Shown here: positions 1 through 9,669 of the stretch, piece by piece
Position numbering within the stretch: position 1 is the first letter of the stretch
How the letters are laid out: each line of letters begins with the position of its first letter
Assembly: GCF_001418685.1 (NCBI RefSeq)
Contig: NZ_LIVM01000006.1
Location: 1-64,000, forward strand
Direction: 5' to 3'
DNA length: 64,000 nt
Origin: Apibacter mensalis
GTDB taxonomy: Bacteria > Bacteroidota > Bacteroidia > Flavobacteriales > Weeksellaceae
Made by a program: the position numbers and the translations under genes
Notes under the pieces: generated by a model
The model's database searches: none
Seen by the model: the letters and a program-made list of their open reading frames with translations, nothing else
Told to the model about the DNA's origin: nothing

Positions 1-30
1 ATCCTGAGCCAGGATCAAACTCTCCATTGT
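1..30 (-). rRNA. 16S ribosomal RNA, 5' end only
   Basis: The reverse complement of the first bases reads AGAGTTTGATCCTGGCTCAG, the universal start of bacterial 16S rRNA. Only about 30 nt are inside the window and the gene continues to the left. The mature 5' end near position 30 is placed by counting seven bases upstream of AGAGTTTG, as in E. coli. Confidence 0.95.
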
Positions 31-220
31 AATTTCTTCTTAAATTATCAATTTCATGGCCTCATATCCTCAAAAGAATCTTCCTTTAACTTCCAGGTTG
101 TGTTTTGCTACTTTTTCTTTCGTAAGCTTTGTTATAAACTTTTTTATTTCAACGATCTTTATGCTCGTTCAGGTACTCTCTCTTCTCTTTTCTCTCTTCG
201 TTATTCCTGACTTGCGGATG

Positions 221-250
221 CAAAGATAGTTACTTTTTTTTTCTTCGCAA
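221..250 (-). promoter_or_regulatory. rRNA operon promoter, Bacteroidota type
   Basis: On the minus strand a TTG (-33 element, 250-248) is followed after 19 nt by TATCTTTG (-7 element, 228-221), an exact match to the Bacteroidota housekeeping consensus TTG-N19-TAnnTTTG. It lies about 190 nt upstream of the 16S gene and points toward it. Transcription should start near 213. The stretch 251-521 between this promoter and the HMG-CoA reductase gene is T-rich and I see nothing else in it. Confidence 0.8.
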
Positions 251-521
251 GTTTTTTTTAATCTTTTTTTCTTAAATACTTTGCCTAACCCAGACCTCTT
301 AACCCTAAATTAACTAGTTTTCAATTGTTTATATTCTGTATATACCTTAAACTTTTTTTTCGTGTTCGGGAGTTTTATTAGTTTTTTCCCTCCTTTTTTA
401 ATTAATTCCTCGTTTTTTGTTAACTTTTTTTATCCGGTTGGTTAGCTTCTTATTAAGTATTTCCTATTTTATCTACATAGTCTACTTTTATGGTTTTTAT
501 CATATGCTAGTGAGTATCTTT

Positions 522-1868
522 CTATCTTTCTTTAACGTTATTTTCTTTACGAAGTCTTTCCAATTCTTCGAATACTAAATGATAAGAGATGGTTTTTTCT
601 TTAAATATATCAAGTATTGTTTTCTTTTCTTCTTCTGTTGCTCCCAATTGATTTATTATGTTGGTAAGATGCATCTTCATATGTCCTTTTTGTATTCCGG
701 TTGTAATTAATGATCTTATGGCAGCAAAATTCTGAGCTAGTCCTGCAACCGCTGCTATTTGCATAAGTTTTTCTGCTGAGGGATTGTTTAATATTTGCAA
801 GGATGCAATGACCAATGGATGAAGATTTGTCAGACCTCCAACTATTCCTAAAGAGATCGGCAGGTCGATCCAGAAACGAAATCGATCATTTTTAATTTCA
901 CAATGTGTTAAACTTGTATATTTTCCGGTATGTGAGGCATAGGTATGTGCACAAGCTTCAACTGCTCTAAAGTCATTTCCTGTGGCTAGTATTACTGAAT
1001 CTATACCATTCATTATACCTTTATTATGAGTTGCTGCTCTGTAAGGTTCCACTTCTGCTATTTCAACAGCTTGTTTAAATTTCCAAGCAAATTCTTCAGG
1101 AGATATACTAATATCGTCTCTTAAGTCTTTTATTTTGCAGCTTACTTCGGCTCTTGCCATACAATCTGGGGTGTAATTGGAAAGTATGGACATGATAATC
1201 TGAAAATTGTTTTTTTCTTCCTCATCAAAGATATTGGATTTTTGAAACTCTGCTTTAAATGTTATTGAAAATTGTTCTAAGCATGAATTAATAAAGTTAG
1301 CCCCCATACTATCCTGTGTATTAAAAGAACCTTTTATCTGATAATAATTTTCAAGCTCATTCGATTTATCTACTAATTCGATATTGGTTATACCTCCTCC
1401 TCTCATTCGCATATTCTTAGTTAAATCCATGGACTGTTTTATGAGTTTTTCCTTTAAATGGATTTTGAACCATTGTAATAATTTAGATGCATCTCCTTTA
1501 TACATAAAGTGAATATGTCCTAATTTAGTACTTCCTAAAAGTTTGGTCTTAAATCCCCCTTTATTTAACCAAAATTTAGCCGATTTGGCGGCGGCGGCTA
1601 CTACAGAACTTTCTTCAATTGCCATGGGTAGAACGTATATATCATCATTTATTAAAAAGTTGGGAGCTATTCCATAGGGAAGGTAAAAATTGCTTATAGT
1701 GTTTTCCGCGAATTCATCATGTAATTTTTGCAAATCTGCGTTATGATTCCAATACTGTGTTAATATATTTTTTAATCCTTCTGAACCACCTCCGTATTGT
1801 TTAGTCAACCAGTTAATTTTTTCTTCTTTGTTTAGTTTGGAAAAACCTTCTATAATTTTACTTTTCAT
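522..1868 (-). CDS. mvaA: hydroxymethylglutaryl-CoA reductase, class II
   Basis: Catalyses the interconversion of HMG-CoA and mevalonate, the committing step of the mevalonate route to isoprenoids. The 448 residues match the bacterial class II enzyme in length and order of motifs: ENT at 55-57 with the catalytic Glu, DSMGAN at 186-191, the catalytic Lys in HNKG (about 283), the catalytic Asp in GNDF (about 299) and the C-terminal His in KGHM (about 396). There is no membrane anchor, so it is a soluble cytoplasmic enzyme. A TATTTTTG -7 element sits on the minus strand at 1899-1892. It is transcribed in the same direction as the rRNA operon. A flavobacterium with this gene presumably uses mevalonate rather than MEP for isoprenoids; the other pathway genes are outside the window. 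Confidence 0.95.
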   Translation of the reverse strand: MKSKIIEGFSKLNKEEKINWLTKQYGGGSEGLKNILTQYWNHNADLQKLHDEFAENTISNFYLPYGIAPNFLINDDIYVLPMAIEESSVVAAAAKSAKFWLNKGGFKTKLLGSTKLGHIHFMYKGDASKLLQWFKIHLKEKLIKQSMDLTKNMRMRGGGITNIELVDKSNELENYYQIKGSFNTQDSMGANFINSCLEQFSITFKAEFQKSNIFDEEEKNNFQIIMSILSNYTPDCMARAEVSCKIKDLRDDISISPEEFAWKFKQAVEIAEVEPYRAATHNKGIMNGIDSVILATGNDFRAVEACAHTYASHTGKYTSLTHCEIKNDRFRFWIDLPISLGIVGGLTNLHPLVIASLQILNNPSAEKLMQIAAVAGLAQNFAAIRSLITTGIQKGHMKMHLTNIINQLGATEEEKKTILDIFKEKTISYHLVFEELERLRKENNVKER

Positions 1869-2212
1869 TTTTTACCTGATTAAGTCTTAAACAAAAATAG
1901 AATATATATTATAATTGTATATATTATTTATCTGCATTAATTACTGAGCATGTTTAAGTTTACACCACTTTTTTGTTAATTCTTTTAACAAAATAAATGA
2001 TAGATCTATTATATATTATTATTTATATACCTATTTTTAAGTATAATATTCCAATTTTATTAATTTAAAAAAACTTGGATGAAGTTTAATAAAGTTTAAT
2101 CTTTATAATATTTAACAATTTTTAAATCAAAACAATTATTTGCCTTAAATTTTCATATTTATTTTTTGAACTTTTACTATTACTATATATTTGTATTAAA
2201 TCCAACAAGTAT
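1869..2212. other. divergent intergenic region
   Basis: This 344-bp AT-rich gap lies between two divergently transcribed genes. It holds the -7 element of the HMG-CoA reductase gene (minus strand, 1899-1892) and the promoter of the helicase gene near 2166-2193. I see no ORF, hairpin or RNA gene in the middle. Confidence 0.6.
2166..2193 (+). promoter_or_regulatory. promoter of the PIF1-like helicase gene
   Basis: TTG at 2166-2168 is followed by TATATTTG at 2186-2193, matching TAnnTTTG. Spacing is 17 nt, slightly short of the usual 19-20. The predicted start leaves a leader of only about 14 nt before the ATG at 2213. Confidence 0.6.
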
Positions 2213-4384
2213 ATGGCAAACCAATCTACTATAATCAATATTGAACAGAAATTAGCTTTCGATTTAGCCAATTATACTAATAAAAACTTATTTATAACCG
2301 GAAAGGCAGGGACAGGTAAAACTACTTTTTTAAAGGAATTAAAAAATTCTACAAGCAAAAACACCCTTGTTGTTGCCCCTACAGGTGTAGCTGCCATTAA
2401 TGCAGGAGGGGTAACTATACATTCTTTATTTGGTTTTCCTCTTACTAGTTTTATTCCTGCTAATGACGGATGGATTGATCGTAATATTGCTATTACTAAA
2501 TTAGAACTTCATCAGCATTTTAAGTATAATAAAGATAAGAGAAAATTATTTTCGGAAGTAGAATTATTAATTATTGATGAAGTTTCCATGTTACGTGCGG
2601 ATATTCTTGATGCAATAAATTGGTCATTACAATATACAAGGAAAAATCCTGCTCCTTTTGGTGGGGTACAATTAATAATGATTGGAGATATGTACCAATT
2701 ACCGCCCGTAATTAAAGAAGAACAATGGAATCTTTTAAAAAATTATTATAAAAGCCTTTTTTTCTTTGATGCTCTAATTTTGCAAAAGAACCCTCCGATA
2801 TGTATTGAATTTAAAAAGGTTTACAGACAAGATGATGCTGTTTTTATTAATTTATTAAATGCTATTCGATATCAGGATTTTAATGCTATTGATTTTGATT
2901 TACTTCATGAAAGATATAATCCTGATTTTGTTCCCAAGGAAACCGGATATATAACTTTAACTACTCATAATTCTATTGCTACGTTTATCAATGAAAATGA
3001 ATTAAAAAAGCTCAACAAACCTATAAAGTTTTTTGAGGCTATTATAGATGGGACATTCCCTGAAACTTCTTATCCTACCGATATAGAATTGGTATTAAAA
3101 GAAGGTGCGCAAATTATGTTTATACGAAATGACAGTTCCGGCAACAGAAGGTATTTCAACGGAAAAATTGGTATTATTGAAAAAATTGAGGATTTTGATA
3201 TTTATGTTCATTTTGATAATCAAAAAGATTCTTTTTTATTAGAACATGAAGTTTGGAAAAATATAAAATATAGTCTTGATCCTGAAACCGGAAAGATTAC
3301 AGAAAAAGTTTTGGGTTCATTTTCTCAATTTCCGATCCGACTTGCTTGGGGTGTAACTATTCATAAAAGCCAAGGGCTGACTTTCGATAAAGTTATTATC
3401 GATGCCGGAAAATCATTTGCTTCCGGTCAAGTTTATGTTGCTTTAAGTAGGTGTCGTACTTTAGAAGGAATCATTTTAAAATCTATCATCAAGAGTCATA
3501 ATATTATTCAAGACTCTAAAATTAATGAGTTCCAAAACCGGATGTGGAACGTGTATGAGTTGGAAAATACACTCAATGAAGAGAAATACAACTTTGGACT
3601 TGAAACTCTTTTTAAATCCTTATCAGTACTTTCACTAATTCATAACATACAGGAATGGAGGAAAATGACTATTGAAAAGTCTATTCCTGAAAAACAACAT
3701 GTACTGAATTTGGTTGCTTCCATGGATGAGTGCTTTCATTCTCTATTGCTCGTAAACCAAAAATTCCAACGGAATATTCTCTCTCGTTTTAATTCATCTA
3801 CTGTTATTAATAAAAAAGAATTATGGCAAACTATTGAAAAGAGGGCGAAAGATGCTGTTGAATATTTTGCTGATGAACTTTTTAATAAGGTATGGAAACC
3901 TTTACAATCTCATTATCTTGAATATAAAAATAAATCAAAAATCACTCAATATTTAAGATTTATTTATGAATTTGAAAATAACATAAAAATAAAAATAAAA
4001 TCTATACTTTCTACCCATCTTATTGACCAAAGAATTACATATAAGGAATATGTATTTAATTCTGATTCTGAAACTGTTTCATCTATCGTTAAAAAAGAGG
4101 ACACGATTGATATTACTTTACAACTTTTACAAGATGGTAAAAGCTTAACCGAGGTTGCAAAAGCGAGAAATTTGACGGTTTCAACTATCAGTAATCATGT
4201 CGCCAAGCTAATCTCAAAAAATAAAGTTTCTGTATATGATTTTATCTCTAAGGAGAAGTATGTTGTTATTGAAAAAAAATTAATTGAATTAAACACCAAG
4301 GAGCTAAAAATTATTAAGGATTCATTAGGTGATGATTTTTCTTATGAAGAAATTAAATTTGTACGTAGCGAATTGGGTATATAA
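2213..4384 (+). CDS. PIF1-like helicase with C-terminal helix-turn-helix
   Basis: A 723-residue superfamily 1B helicase-like ATPase. Walker A is GKAGTGKTT (about residues 30-38), Walker B is LLIIDEVSM (about 120-128), the Q/GD motif is MIGDMYQLPPV, and the late motif VTIHKSQGLTFDKV with VALSRCR marks the PIF1/RecD core. The last 200 residues are not helicase. Near 655-690 a segment with SLTEVAKARNLTVSTISNH looks like a helix-turn-helix or helicase C-terminal wHTH domain. Proteins of this architecture are common in Bacteroidota and probably act on DNA secondary structure in replication or repair; the exact role is inferred. The stop codon is immediately followed by one arm of an inverted repeat (4386-4400). 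Confidence 0.85.
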   Translation: MANQSTIINIEQKLAFDLANYTNKNLFITGKAGTGKTTFLKELKNSTSKNTLVVAPTGVAAINAGGVTIHSLFGFPLTSFIPANDGWIDRNIAITKLELHQHFKYNKDKRKLFSEVELLIIDEVSMLRADILDAINWSLQYTRKNPAPFGGVQLIMIGDMYQLPPVIKEEQWNLLKNYYKSLFFFDALILQKNPPICIEFKKVYRQDDAVFINLLNAIRYQDFNAIDFDLLHERYNPDFVPKETGYITLTTHNSIATFINENELKKLNKPIKFFEAIIDGTFPETSYPTDIELVLKEGAQIMFIRNDSSGNRRYFNGKIGIIEKIEDFDIYVHFDNQKDSFLLEHEVWKNIKYSLDPETGKITEKVLGSFSQFPIRLAWGVTIHKSQGLTFDKVIIDAGKSFASGQVYVALSRCRTLEGIILKSIIKSHNIIQDSKINEFQNRMWNVYELENTLNEEKYNFGLETLFKSLSVLSLIHNIQEWRKMTIEKSIPEKQHVLNLVASMDECFHSLLLVNQKFQRNILSRFNSSTVINKKELWQTIEKRAKDAVEYFADELFNKVWKPLQSHYLEYKNKSKITQYLRFIYEFENNIKIKIKSILSTHLIDQRITYKEYVFNSDSETVSSIVKKEDTIDITLQLLQDGKSLTEVAKARNLTVSTISNHVAKLISKNKVSVYDFISKEKYVVIEKKLIELNTKELKIIKDSLGDDFSYEEIKFVRSELGI

Positions 4385-4385
4385 T

Positions 4386-4400
4386 AACAATACTGTGAGT
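4386..4400 (+). repeat. inverted repeat arm 1 flanking the OmpA-type lipoprotein gene
   Basis: AACAATACTGTGAGT here is perfectly repeated in inverted orientation at 5146-5160, enclosing the gene at 4412-5119. The arms sit just outside both ends of that gene. Confidence 0.7.
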
Positions 4401-4411
4401 GAAACTGAAAT

Positions 4412-5119
4412 TTATTTCTCAAGAACGCGGATATCCACTCTTCTGTTTTGCGCCTTGCATTCGGGGGTATCATTCGCTTCACAAACCGGATGCTGTGAGC
4501 CATAACCTTCAAATGATATTCTTTCTGTATGTATTCCTGATTTAATTAATTCTTCTTGAACTATTTTTGCTCTTCCCTCAGAAATTTTTTTATTAGTTTC
4601 TTCAGATCCTGTAGCATCGGTATAACCTCCTATTTTTACTTTAGTTTTAGGAAATGCTTTTAAAATTTGTGATAAATTTTTCATTTGTTTTCCTGATTCT
4701 GAAGTAATGATTGATTTTCCAGTATCAAAATATACTCGATCTAATGTAATCCACCCTTTGGTTTTATCTTCGCTTACATTTATAGTTGAATCTATAAGAA
4801 AATTATATAATTTAGCTTCAGTAGAATTATTTCCTACTTCAACTATTTCTTGCCCATTGGGTAGTTTTATGGTAAATATATTACCTGTTTCATAAATAAA
4901 ATTTCCTGTTGCCGGATCTAAAGTTCCTTGAATAACTGTTCCAACGTTATCTGCTTGAACCAATTGTTCTTTTTCTAATTTCTCTTTTTCTCCTTGTTGT
5001 CTTAGTAATTCTTTTTTCTTGTCTCTGTCACATTCACAACTAGTTAGCGTAAAGATTAAGGTTAAAGTTCCTAAAAAACTTAATAGGACTTTTTTATATA
5101 AATATTTATTTTTATTCAT
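4412..5119 (-). CDS. OmpA-family outer-membrane lipoprotein
   Basis: A 235-residue protein with a hydrophobic signal ending in the lipobox LTSC (Cys about residue 28), so it should be a lipid-anchored envelope protein. A charged Lys/Glu-rich linker follows. The C-terminal 110 residues are an OmpA peptidoglycan-binding domain: VYFDTGKSIITSESG, then KIGGYTDATGSEETN, then SEGRAKIVQEELI, and a terminal NRRVDIRV. This domain binds diaminopimelate in peptidoglycan and tethers the outer membrane to the wall. The C-terminal loop with two extra Cys (HPVCEANDTPECKAQ) is frequent in the Bacteroidota form. The gene stands alone and is bracketed by 15-bp inverted repeats at 4386-4400 and 5146-5160. Confidence 0.9.
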   Translation of the reverse strand: MNKNKYLYKKVLLSFLGTLTLIFTLTSCECDRDKKKELLRQQGEKEKLEKEQLVQADNVGTVIQGTLDPATGNFIYETGNIFTIKLPNGQEIVEVGNNSTEAKLYNFLIDSTINVSEDKTKGWITLDRVYFDTGKSIITSESGKQMKNLSQILKAFPKTKVKIGGYTDATGSEETNKKISEGRAKIVQEELIKSGIHTERISFEGYGSQHPVCEANDTPECKAQNRRVDIRVLEK

Positions 5120-5145
5120 ATTATAAATTTAAGGTAAAAAATTTA

Positions 5146-5160
5146 CTCACAGTATTGTTT
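5146..5160 (-). repeat. inverted repeat arm 2 flanking the OmpA-type lipoprotein gene
   Basis: Exact reverse complement of 4386-4400. It lies about 27 nt upstream of the start codon of the enclosed gene, where promoter elements would be expected. Confidence 0.7.
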
Positions 5161-6640
5161 ATTATTATAAAAATTAAGAGGGTAAATTTACATTAATATT
5201 TTAAGTAAGAAAATTTAAAGAAATAATTTATTTTAATAAAATATTTAATAGCATAAAGCAACCACTGAATTAGAAAAATTTATAATTTATTAAAAATACT
5301 AATATTTTATTGATCATTAAAAACATAATTTTTATTAGTGAATTTATTTTAAATAGTTAAACAACAATATTTTTTTATTATATTACATTTCAACATGTTA
5401 CTATGTTCAAATTTAATTATATAAATTTATACTTTATGAAATTTTAGCTTTGAAAATTGTATTCTTATTGGTAAAATATAAATTATGTTAACACATGATT
5501 TTCTCTTCATATAAATAATTTATCTTTAAAAAAAATCTTTCTATTACCTTAATAATTTTAAAATTTATTTTTATAATTATCCTTAGTTGGAGATAACGAA
5601 CATTTTTTTGTTATTGGTATTATAATTACAAATTTATATTAGTTTACTATACAATTCCAACAGCTTTGTATGTTAAAAAAACTCTTCGTTGCTGGTACGG
5701 CTCTGAAAATATTTTTACTTTAAATGATTTTTTTGGTGAATCAAACCATGCACTACTTTTTGAAAAAAATTAATCCTGATAAAAAACCATATATGAAATG
5801 AACGTTTATGTCATTTTTATTACAACGTCAAAAGTATAAAATAAGGTTACATAATTCATCCAAATAACTTGCATCTTAGTAATAAACTATTGGGTAGATA
5901 CTTTAGTGAAATTATTTTTTATGGTGCGATTGTTAATGCTTATTATTATAATTAAGAAAGACATAAAAGTTTCTTCGGCCAACTATTACTTTTTTTGACA
6001 TTACCAAAGTAATATTTCTTTAAAATTACTGTATCAAGATTTTATAAGGAAAAAACAGTACCTCTTTTCTCTAATCCATGCAAACAGAAAATAGTAAATA
6101 AGGAAAATCAATTTAATTAAATTTTGAGTATGTAAAATTTACAAAACATAATTTTATTTTATATCCGCGTCTTAATATTCAGACAAATTAGTTATAATCA
6201 ATAAACTAAATATATAATTAAGTTATAAAGTTTAACCTAAAAGTTAATTTTTTTACTGGATTAATTATATAATGAATAACTAGAGTTAGATATAAGACAA
6301 ATATTGAACTGCAGATATATCATTTGATAAGCAAATTAGAGTCCAATTTATCTATTAAAATTATTCTTATATTATTTTTAATCATTATTTTATCTTTATA
6401 ATCAAGCTGAAAAAATTTACTTTTACATATAGGTTATCTCATGTTTTATATTAATGATTTGGTATTTAAAAAGGAGATTTGAAATTTTAAGTTTTTTTTA
6501 AATTACAGAATTTATTTTTAATACACATTTATATTATTTTTTAAATATAAAAAAATTTTTTTATATCTTATTTTATTCTATTTATTTTATATTTTTGTAT
6601 TAAAATTAAATATTAGATTAATTTAATAACAAATAAAAAA
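5161..6640. other. gene-poor, very AT-rich region with decayed coding traces
   Basis: Nearly 1.5 kb with no convincing gene. A 41-codon open stretch on the plus strand at about 5651-5776 has protein-like composition (it includes CWYGSENIFTLNDFFGESNH) but no start, and it may be a remnant. The rest has stops in all frames. No tRNA, strong hairpin or repeat array was seen. This looks like decayed DNA upstream of the PI-PLC-like gene. Confidence 0.4.
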
Positions 6641-8005
6641 ATGGCAACAATAAGAGATAATGAATTTATATTAGATTTAAGTAATATATATCCAACTGTT
6701 ACCAATGTAATCTTCTCGATTAAAGAACATAGAATAACAGACGGTCAACCTTGGGAAGGTATCAACAGAATATCAATTTCAAAAGGACGATGTTATTTAA
6801 ATGTACGAGCAGGAAGAAAGGGAAAAGGATATGTGGCAGATTGGTTTAAATCAAAAGTATCCGGAGGAATGGCAATTGTTTGTTCTTCAGGAGCAACACG
6901 CCCTGATGACTTAAATTTTGCATTTCTAGGAGACTTAACTTTAACTTTTTTAGGAGAGCGAAACCTCACTATTCCTAATTTAGTTATTGCTCAGGGTCAT
7001 ACCGGCACTACTAATAACTGGTGGCTTGGATCTTCCGCCATGACTCCACTTAAAACTATTTGCACTATAAACTTTCATGCTGGATCAGTTAATCAATTTA
7101 TTTTAAATCAAACGTTTCCTAATTGGATGTCAAATATAATTGATAGCGTTAAATTATCTAATTTATCCATTCCCGGGACACATAATTCAGGAACTAAAGA
7201 TGTTTCTAACAACGTTGGAGGGGTAAGATGTCAGAATTATACCATATGGGAACAATTGGAAGATGGAATTCGTTTTCTAGATATACGATTGTGTGATAAA
7301 GGTGATGAATTAAATATTTACCATAATAATACTAATTGTAATTTATCCTTTACAAGACTATTAAATCAGTGTAAATCTTTTTTGGAAGAAAATTCTAAAG
7401 AAACAATTATTATGTTATTAAATAGTGAAAATACAGATGGTAATATTACAGAATTGTTCTTACGTAAATATTTTACAAATTCAGCATACAATTCATTGTT
7501 TTACAAAGGTAATAAAATACCCTTCTTAGGTGAGGCTAGAAGTCATATTGTTCCACTTTATAGATTTAAAATTGATGATTTAGCTTTAAATAAATATGGA
7601 TTAAATAAAGAGAATATAGGTGTTATACTTAATGGTTGGAATTGGGAAGGTAAGTCTTCAGATATGGGAGGAGATAATTTTTTTATTCAAGACCAATACG
7701 ACCAGCATGATACTCATAAAAAATATTCTTTAGTGACAAAGTATATCTCACAATCCATAAACGATTCTGACACTTTTTATATTAATTATAATAGTATTGG
7801 CTATAAGGTAGCTAATGGTCGCACTCCTTATATGTACGCATGGGGTGGTTTGGGTATAGATCCGGCAATGAATCCATCTTTATCCGAATATTTAAATTCT
7901 TTACCTGAAAAATGTAAAATAGGCACCATAATGTTAGATTTTTATAATAATAAAGAAGGGGATAAGGATAATAGTATTATTGCAAAAATTATAAATCGTA
8001 ATTAA
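6641..8005 (+). CDS. phosphatidylinositol-specific phospholipase C-like protein with unidentified N-terminal domain
   Basis: Of 454 residues, the C-terminal 290 form a PI-PLC X-type TIM barrel. SIPGTHNSG (about 177-185) carries the first catalytic His, QLEDGIRFLDIRLC the conserved region around Arg and Asp, and LNIYHNN the second catalytic His. The bacterial family cleaves phosphatidylinositol or GPI anchors without calcium. Residues 1-150 form a separate, Gly/Thr/Trp-rich, beta-like domain that I do not recognise (it includes GHTGTTNNWWLGSS). No signal peptide is visible, which is unusual because known bacterial PI-PLCs are secreted. It sits alone between two decayed AT-rich regions and ends at a long hairpin (8079-8130), so acquisition by transfer is plausible. 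Function as a host- or competitor-directed effector is inference. Confidence 0.8.
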   Translation: MATIRDNEFILDLSNIYPTVTNVIFSIKEHRITDGQPWEGINRISISKGRCYLNVRAGRKGKGYVADWFKSKVSGGMAIVCSSGATRPDDLNFAFLGDLTLTFLGERNLTIPNLVIAQGHTGTTNNWWLGSSAMTPLKTICTINFHAGSVNQFILNQTFPNWMSNIIDSVKLSNLSIPGTHNSGTKDVSNNVGGVRCQNYTIWEQLEDGIRFLDIRLCDKGDELNIYHNNTNCNLSFTRLLNQCKSFLEENSKETIIMLLNSENTDGNITELFLRKYFTNSAYNSLFYKGNKIPFLGEARSHIVPLYRFKIDDLALNKYGLNKENIGVILNGWNWEGKSSDMGGDNFFIQDQYDQHDTHKKYSLVTKYISQSINDSDTFYINYNSIGYKVANGRTPYMYAWGGLGIDPAMNPSLSEYLNSLPEKCKIGTIMLDFYNNKEGDKDNSIIAKIINRN

Positions 8006-8078
8006 TATTTTAATCTAAACAGCTGAGAAACTTATTACTAGTAAAACTAAATAAGTATCAAATGGATAATTTTGACCG

Positions 8079-8130
8079 AAAATAATAATATTTTATATTC
8101 ATGAATAAATATAAAATATTATTATTTTTT
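8079..8130 (+). terminator. Rho-independent terminator after the PI-PLC-like gene
   Basis: Two arms of about 20 nt (AATAATAATATTTTATATT and its complement) separated by a short loop are followed by a run of eight T. The stem is almost purely AT. Confidence 0.7.
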
Positions 8131-9265
8131 TTCAAATTTTAGAAAATATAATAGATGATTATTACCTAAACCGTATTATTTTTCATCCTCACTACTATAA
8201 TTAGTAATTCTGTTTATCAGACTTAAAATTGATTTTATAATAAGCACTTGCTTCAACTTTTATCGAAATTTTAGTATGTTAAAACACAAGTATTAAACTC
8301 AACTAGCCAACAAGTATAGCTTAGGAAAGCTATCTTTTTTTCAAGAGCTCGTATGAGTTCAGAACAAGCTTCACTTGCAGAATCTTATCAGATTTTATAT
8401 CCATTTTCGAAATGGAAAAGTCTACGTAACAAGTCATGAAACGGATATTCTTACGGGGCGCGGGGAAATACTTTTTTTTCAGGCTATTAACCATTTTAGT
8501 TCTCTATATAATTTTGGGGATACAAATATTTATATAAGCATAATTTTGCCACTTAACTTTTGAATGGATTTTTTATGTTTTCTCTCTTTATAATAATAAG
8601 ATAATAATAAGAATTTTGTAATATATAAGAAAGCTGATACATAAATTATTTAAAATGAATTTATCTTCTACCTTACGGGAAGGTATTGAAAAAAAAAATT
8701 CGCATTTCTCCAATAACTTTTCTGCTAAACTTACTTATCCGTTTGAAAAAAATATAGATGAACCGGATCCGTATTTTATTTGTCCTTATAAACGTTTCAA
8801 TTACTCAAAAATATATTCTGAATGAATGGGAAAATTTGAAAATGTAAAATATAGGTATTGTCTTCTGAAAGGAGTAAAAAATATTTTATTTTTTTCCAAT
8901 TCATAATGCATAAAAGTCGTAAATTCTTTTCATAGAATTGCACTTTTAATTTCTCAATAATCCGCTATAGTAAGTGTTTTTCTCATCAAATGTCAGTCCA
9001 TTTTATTAGGGTTATTTTAGCATAGACATGATCAATATACAATTGTAAATCCCTTTGTCTTAGATCTGGATCAGTATTTTTTTTAGATTTTAGATCAAAT
9101 TCACCTTTTTTAGCTGAGAAATCAAGACGTCAAAAAATTTTTTTTGTTTTGGGATTTGTTCAAAGGGAATTTAATTATATAAGCCTATCATTCCTCTATA
9201 TCTATTTGAGATCTTAAAAGATATAGCTATAAAATGATTTTTTTTCTAAATAATATACAAAATAG
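8131..9265. other. gene-poor region with probable gene remnants
   Basis: About 1.1 kb without an intact gene. On the plus strand an ATG at about 8353 opens a 28-codon stretch (begins MSSEQASLAESYQILYPFSK) that ends at a stop and seems to continue, broken, in the same frame to about 8560. A second 56-codon stretch begins at about 8655 (MNLSSTLREGIEKKNS). Neither is recognised. Both look like 5' pieces of decayed genes. Nothing else could be supported. Confidence 0.35.
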
Positions 9266-9339
9266 TGATCGCGAAAGGATTCGAACCTTTGACCGTCTGC
9301 TTAGAAGGCAGATGCTCTATCCAGCTGAGCTACGCGACC
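9266..9339 (-). tRNA. tRNA-Arg (anticodon TCT)
   Basis: The reverse complement folds as a 74-nt tRNA. The acceptor stem GGTCGCG pairs with CGCGATC (one G-T pair), the anticodon stem is TCTGC/GCAGA around loop CTTCTAA, and the T arm contains GGTTCGAATCC. CCA is not encoded. It is the last of three co-oriented tRNA genes. Confidence 0.95.
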
Positions 9340-9357
9340 CCTTACTGATATATTAAG

Positions 9358-9430
<73 letters not shown>

Positions 9431-9449
9431 AATTTACCTTGTGTTAATG

Positions 9450-9534
9450 CGGAGAGTGTGGGATTCGAACCCACGCGACAGTTTCCTGTCGACAGTTTAG
9501 CAAACTGCTCCGTTAACCACTCCGGCAACTCTCC
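9450..9534 (-). tRNA. tRNA-Ser (anticodon GCT)
   Basis: 85 nt with a long variable arm (the GTCGACAGGAAACTGTCGC region), as expected for a class II tRNA. The acceptor is GGAGAGT/ACTCTCC and the anticodon loop TTGCTAA reads AGC/AGU. The discriminator base is G. It is first in the tRNA cluster. Confidence 0.95.
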
Positions 9535-9567
9535 AAATTTAGTCTGAATTACAACTAATTTGGAGTG

Positions 9568-9598
9568 CAAAATTAAGTGTAAGATTTTATTTATGCAA
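9568..9598 (-). promoter_or_regulatory. promoter of the tRNA-Ser/Pro/Arg cluster
   Basis: On the minus strand TTG (9598-9596), a 20-nt spacer and TAATTTTG (9575-9568) match the Bacteroidota consensus. The predicted start is about 25 nt upstream of tRNA-Ser. Confidence 0.8.
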
Positions 9599-9669
9599 GT
9601 ATTTTTTTAAAATTTTTGACTAATATTTATTTTACTGTTTTTTAACTTTGTTATTACATAATTAAATAT

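Noticed and set aside
8375-8563. 62-codon plus-strand ORF as a gene
   Set aside because: Composition is not protein-like and it overlaps, in another frame, a better coding remnant that begins near 8353.
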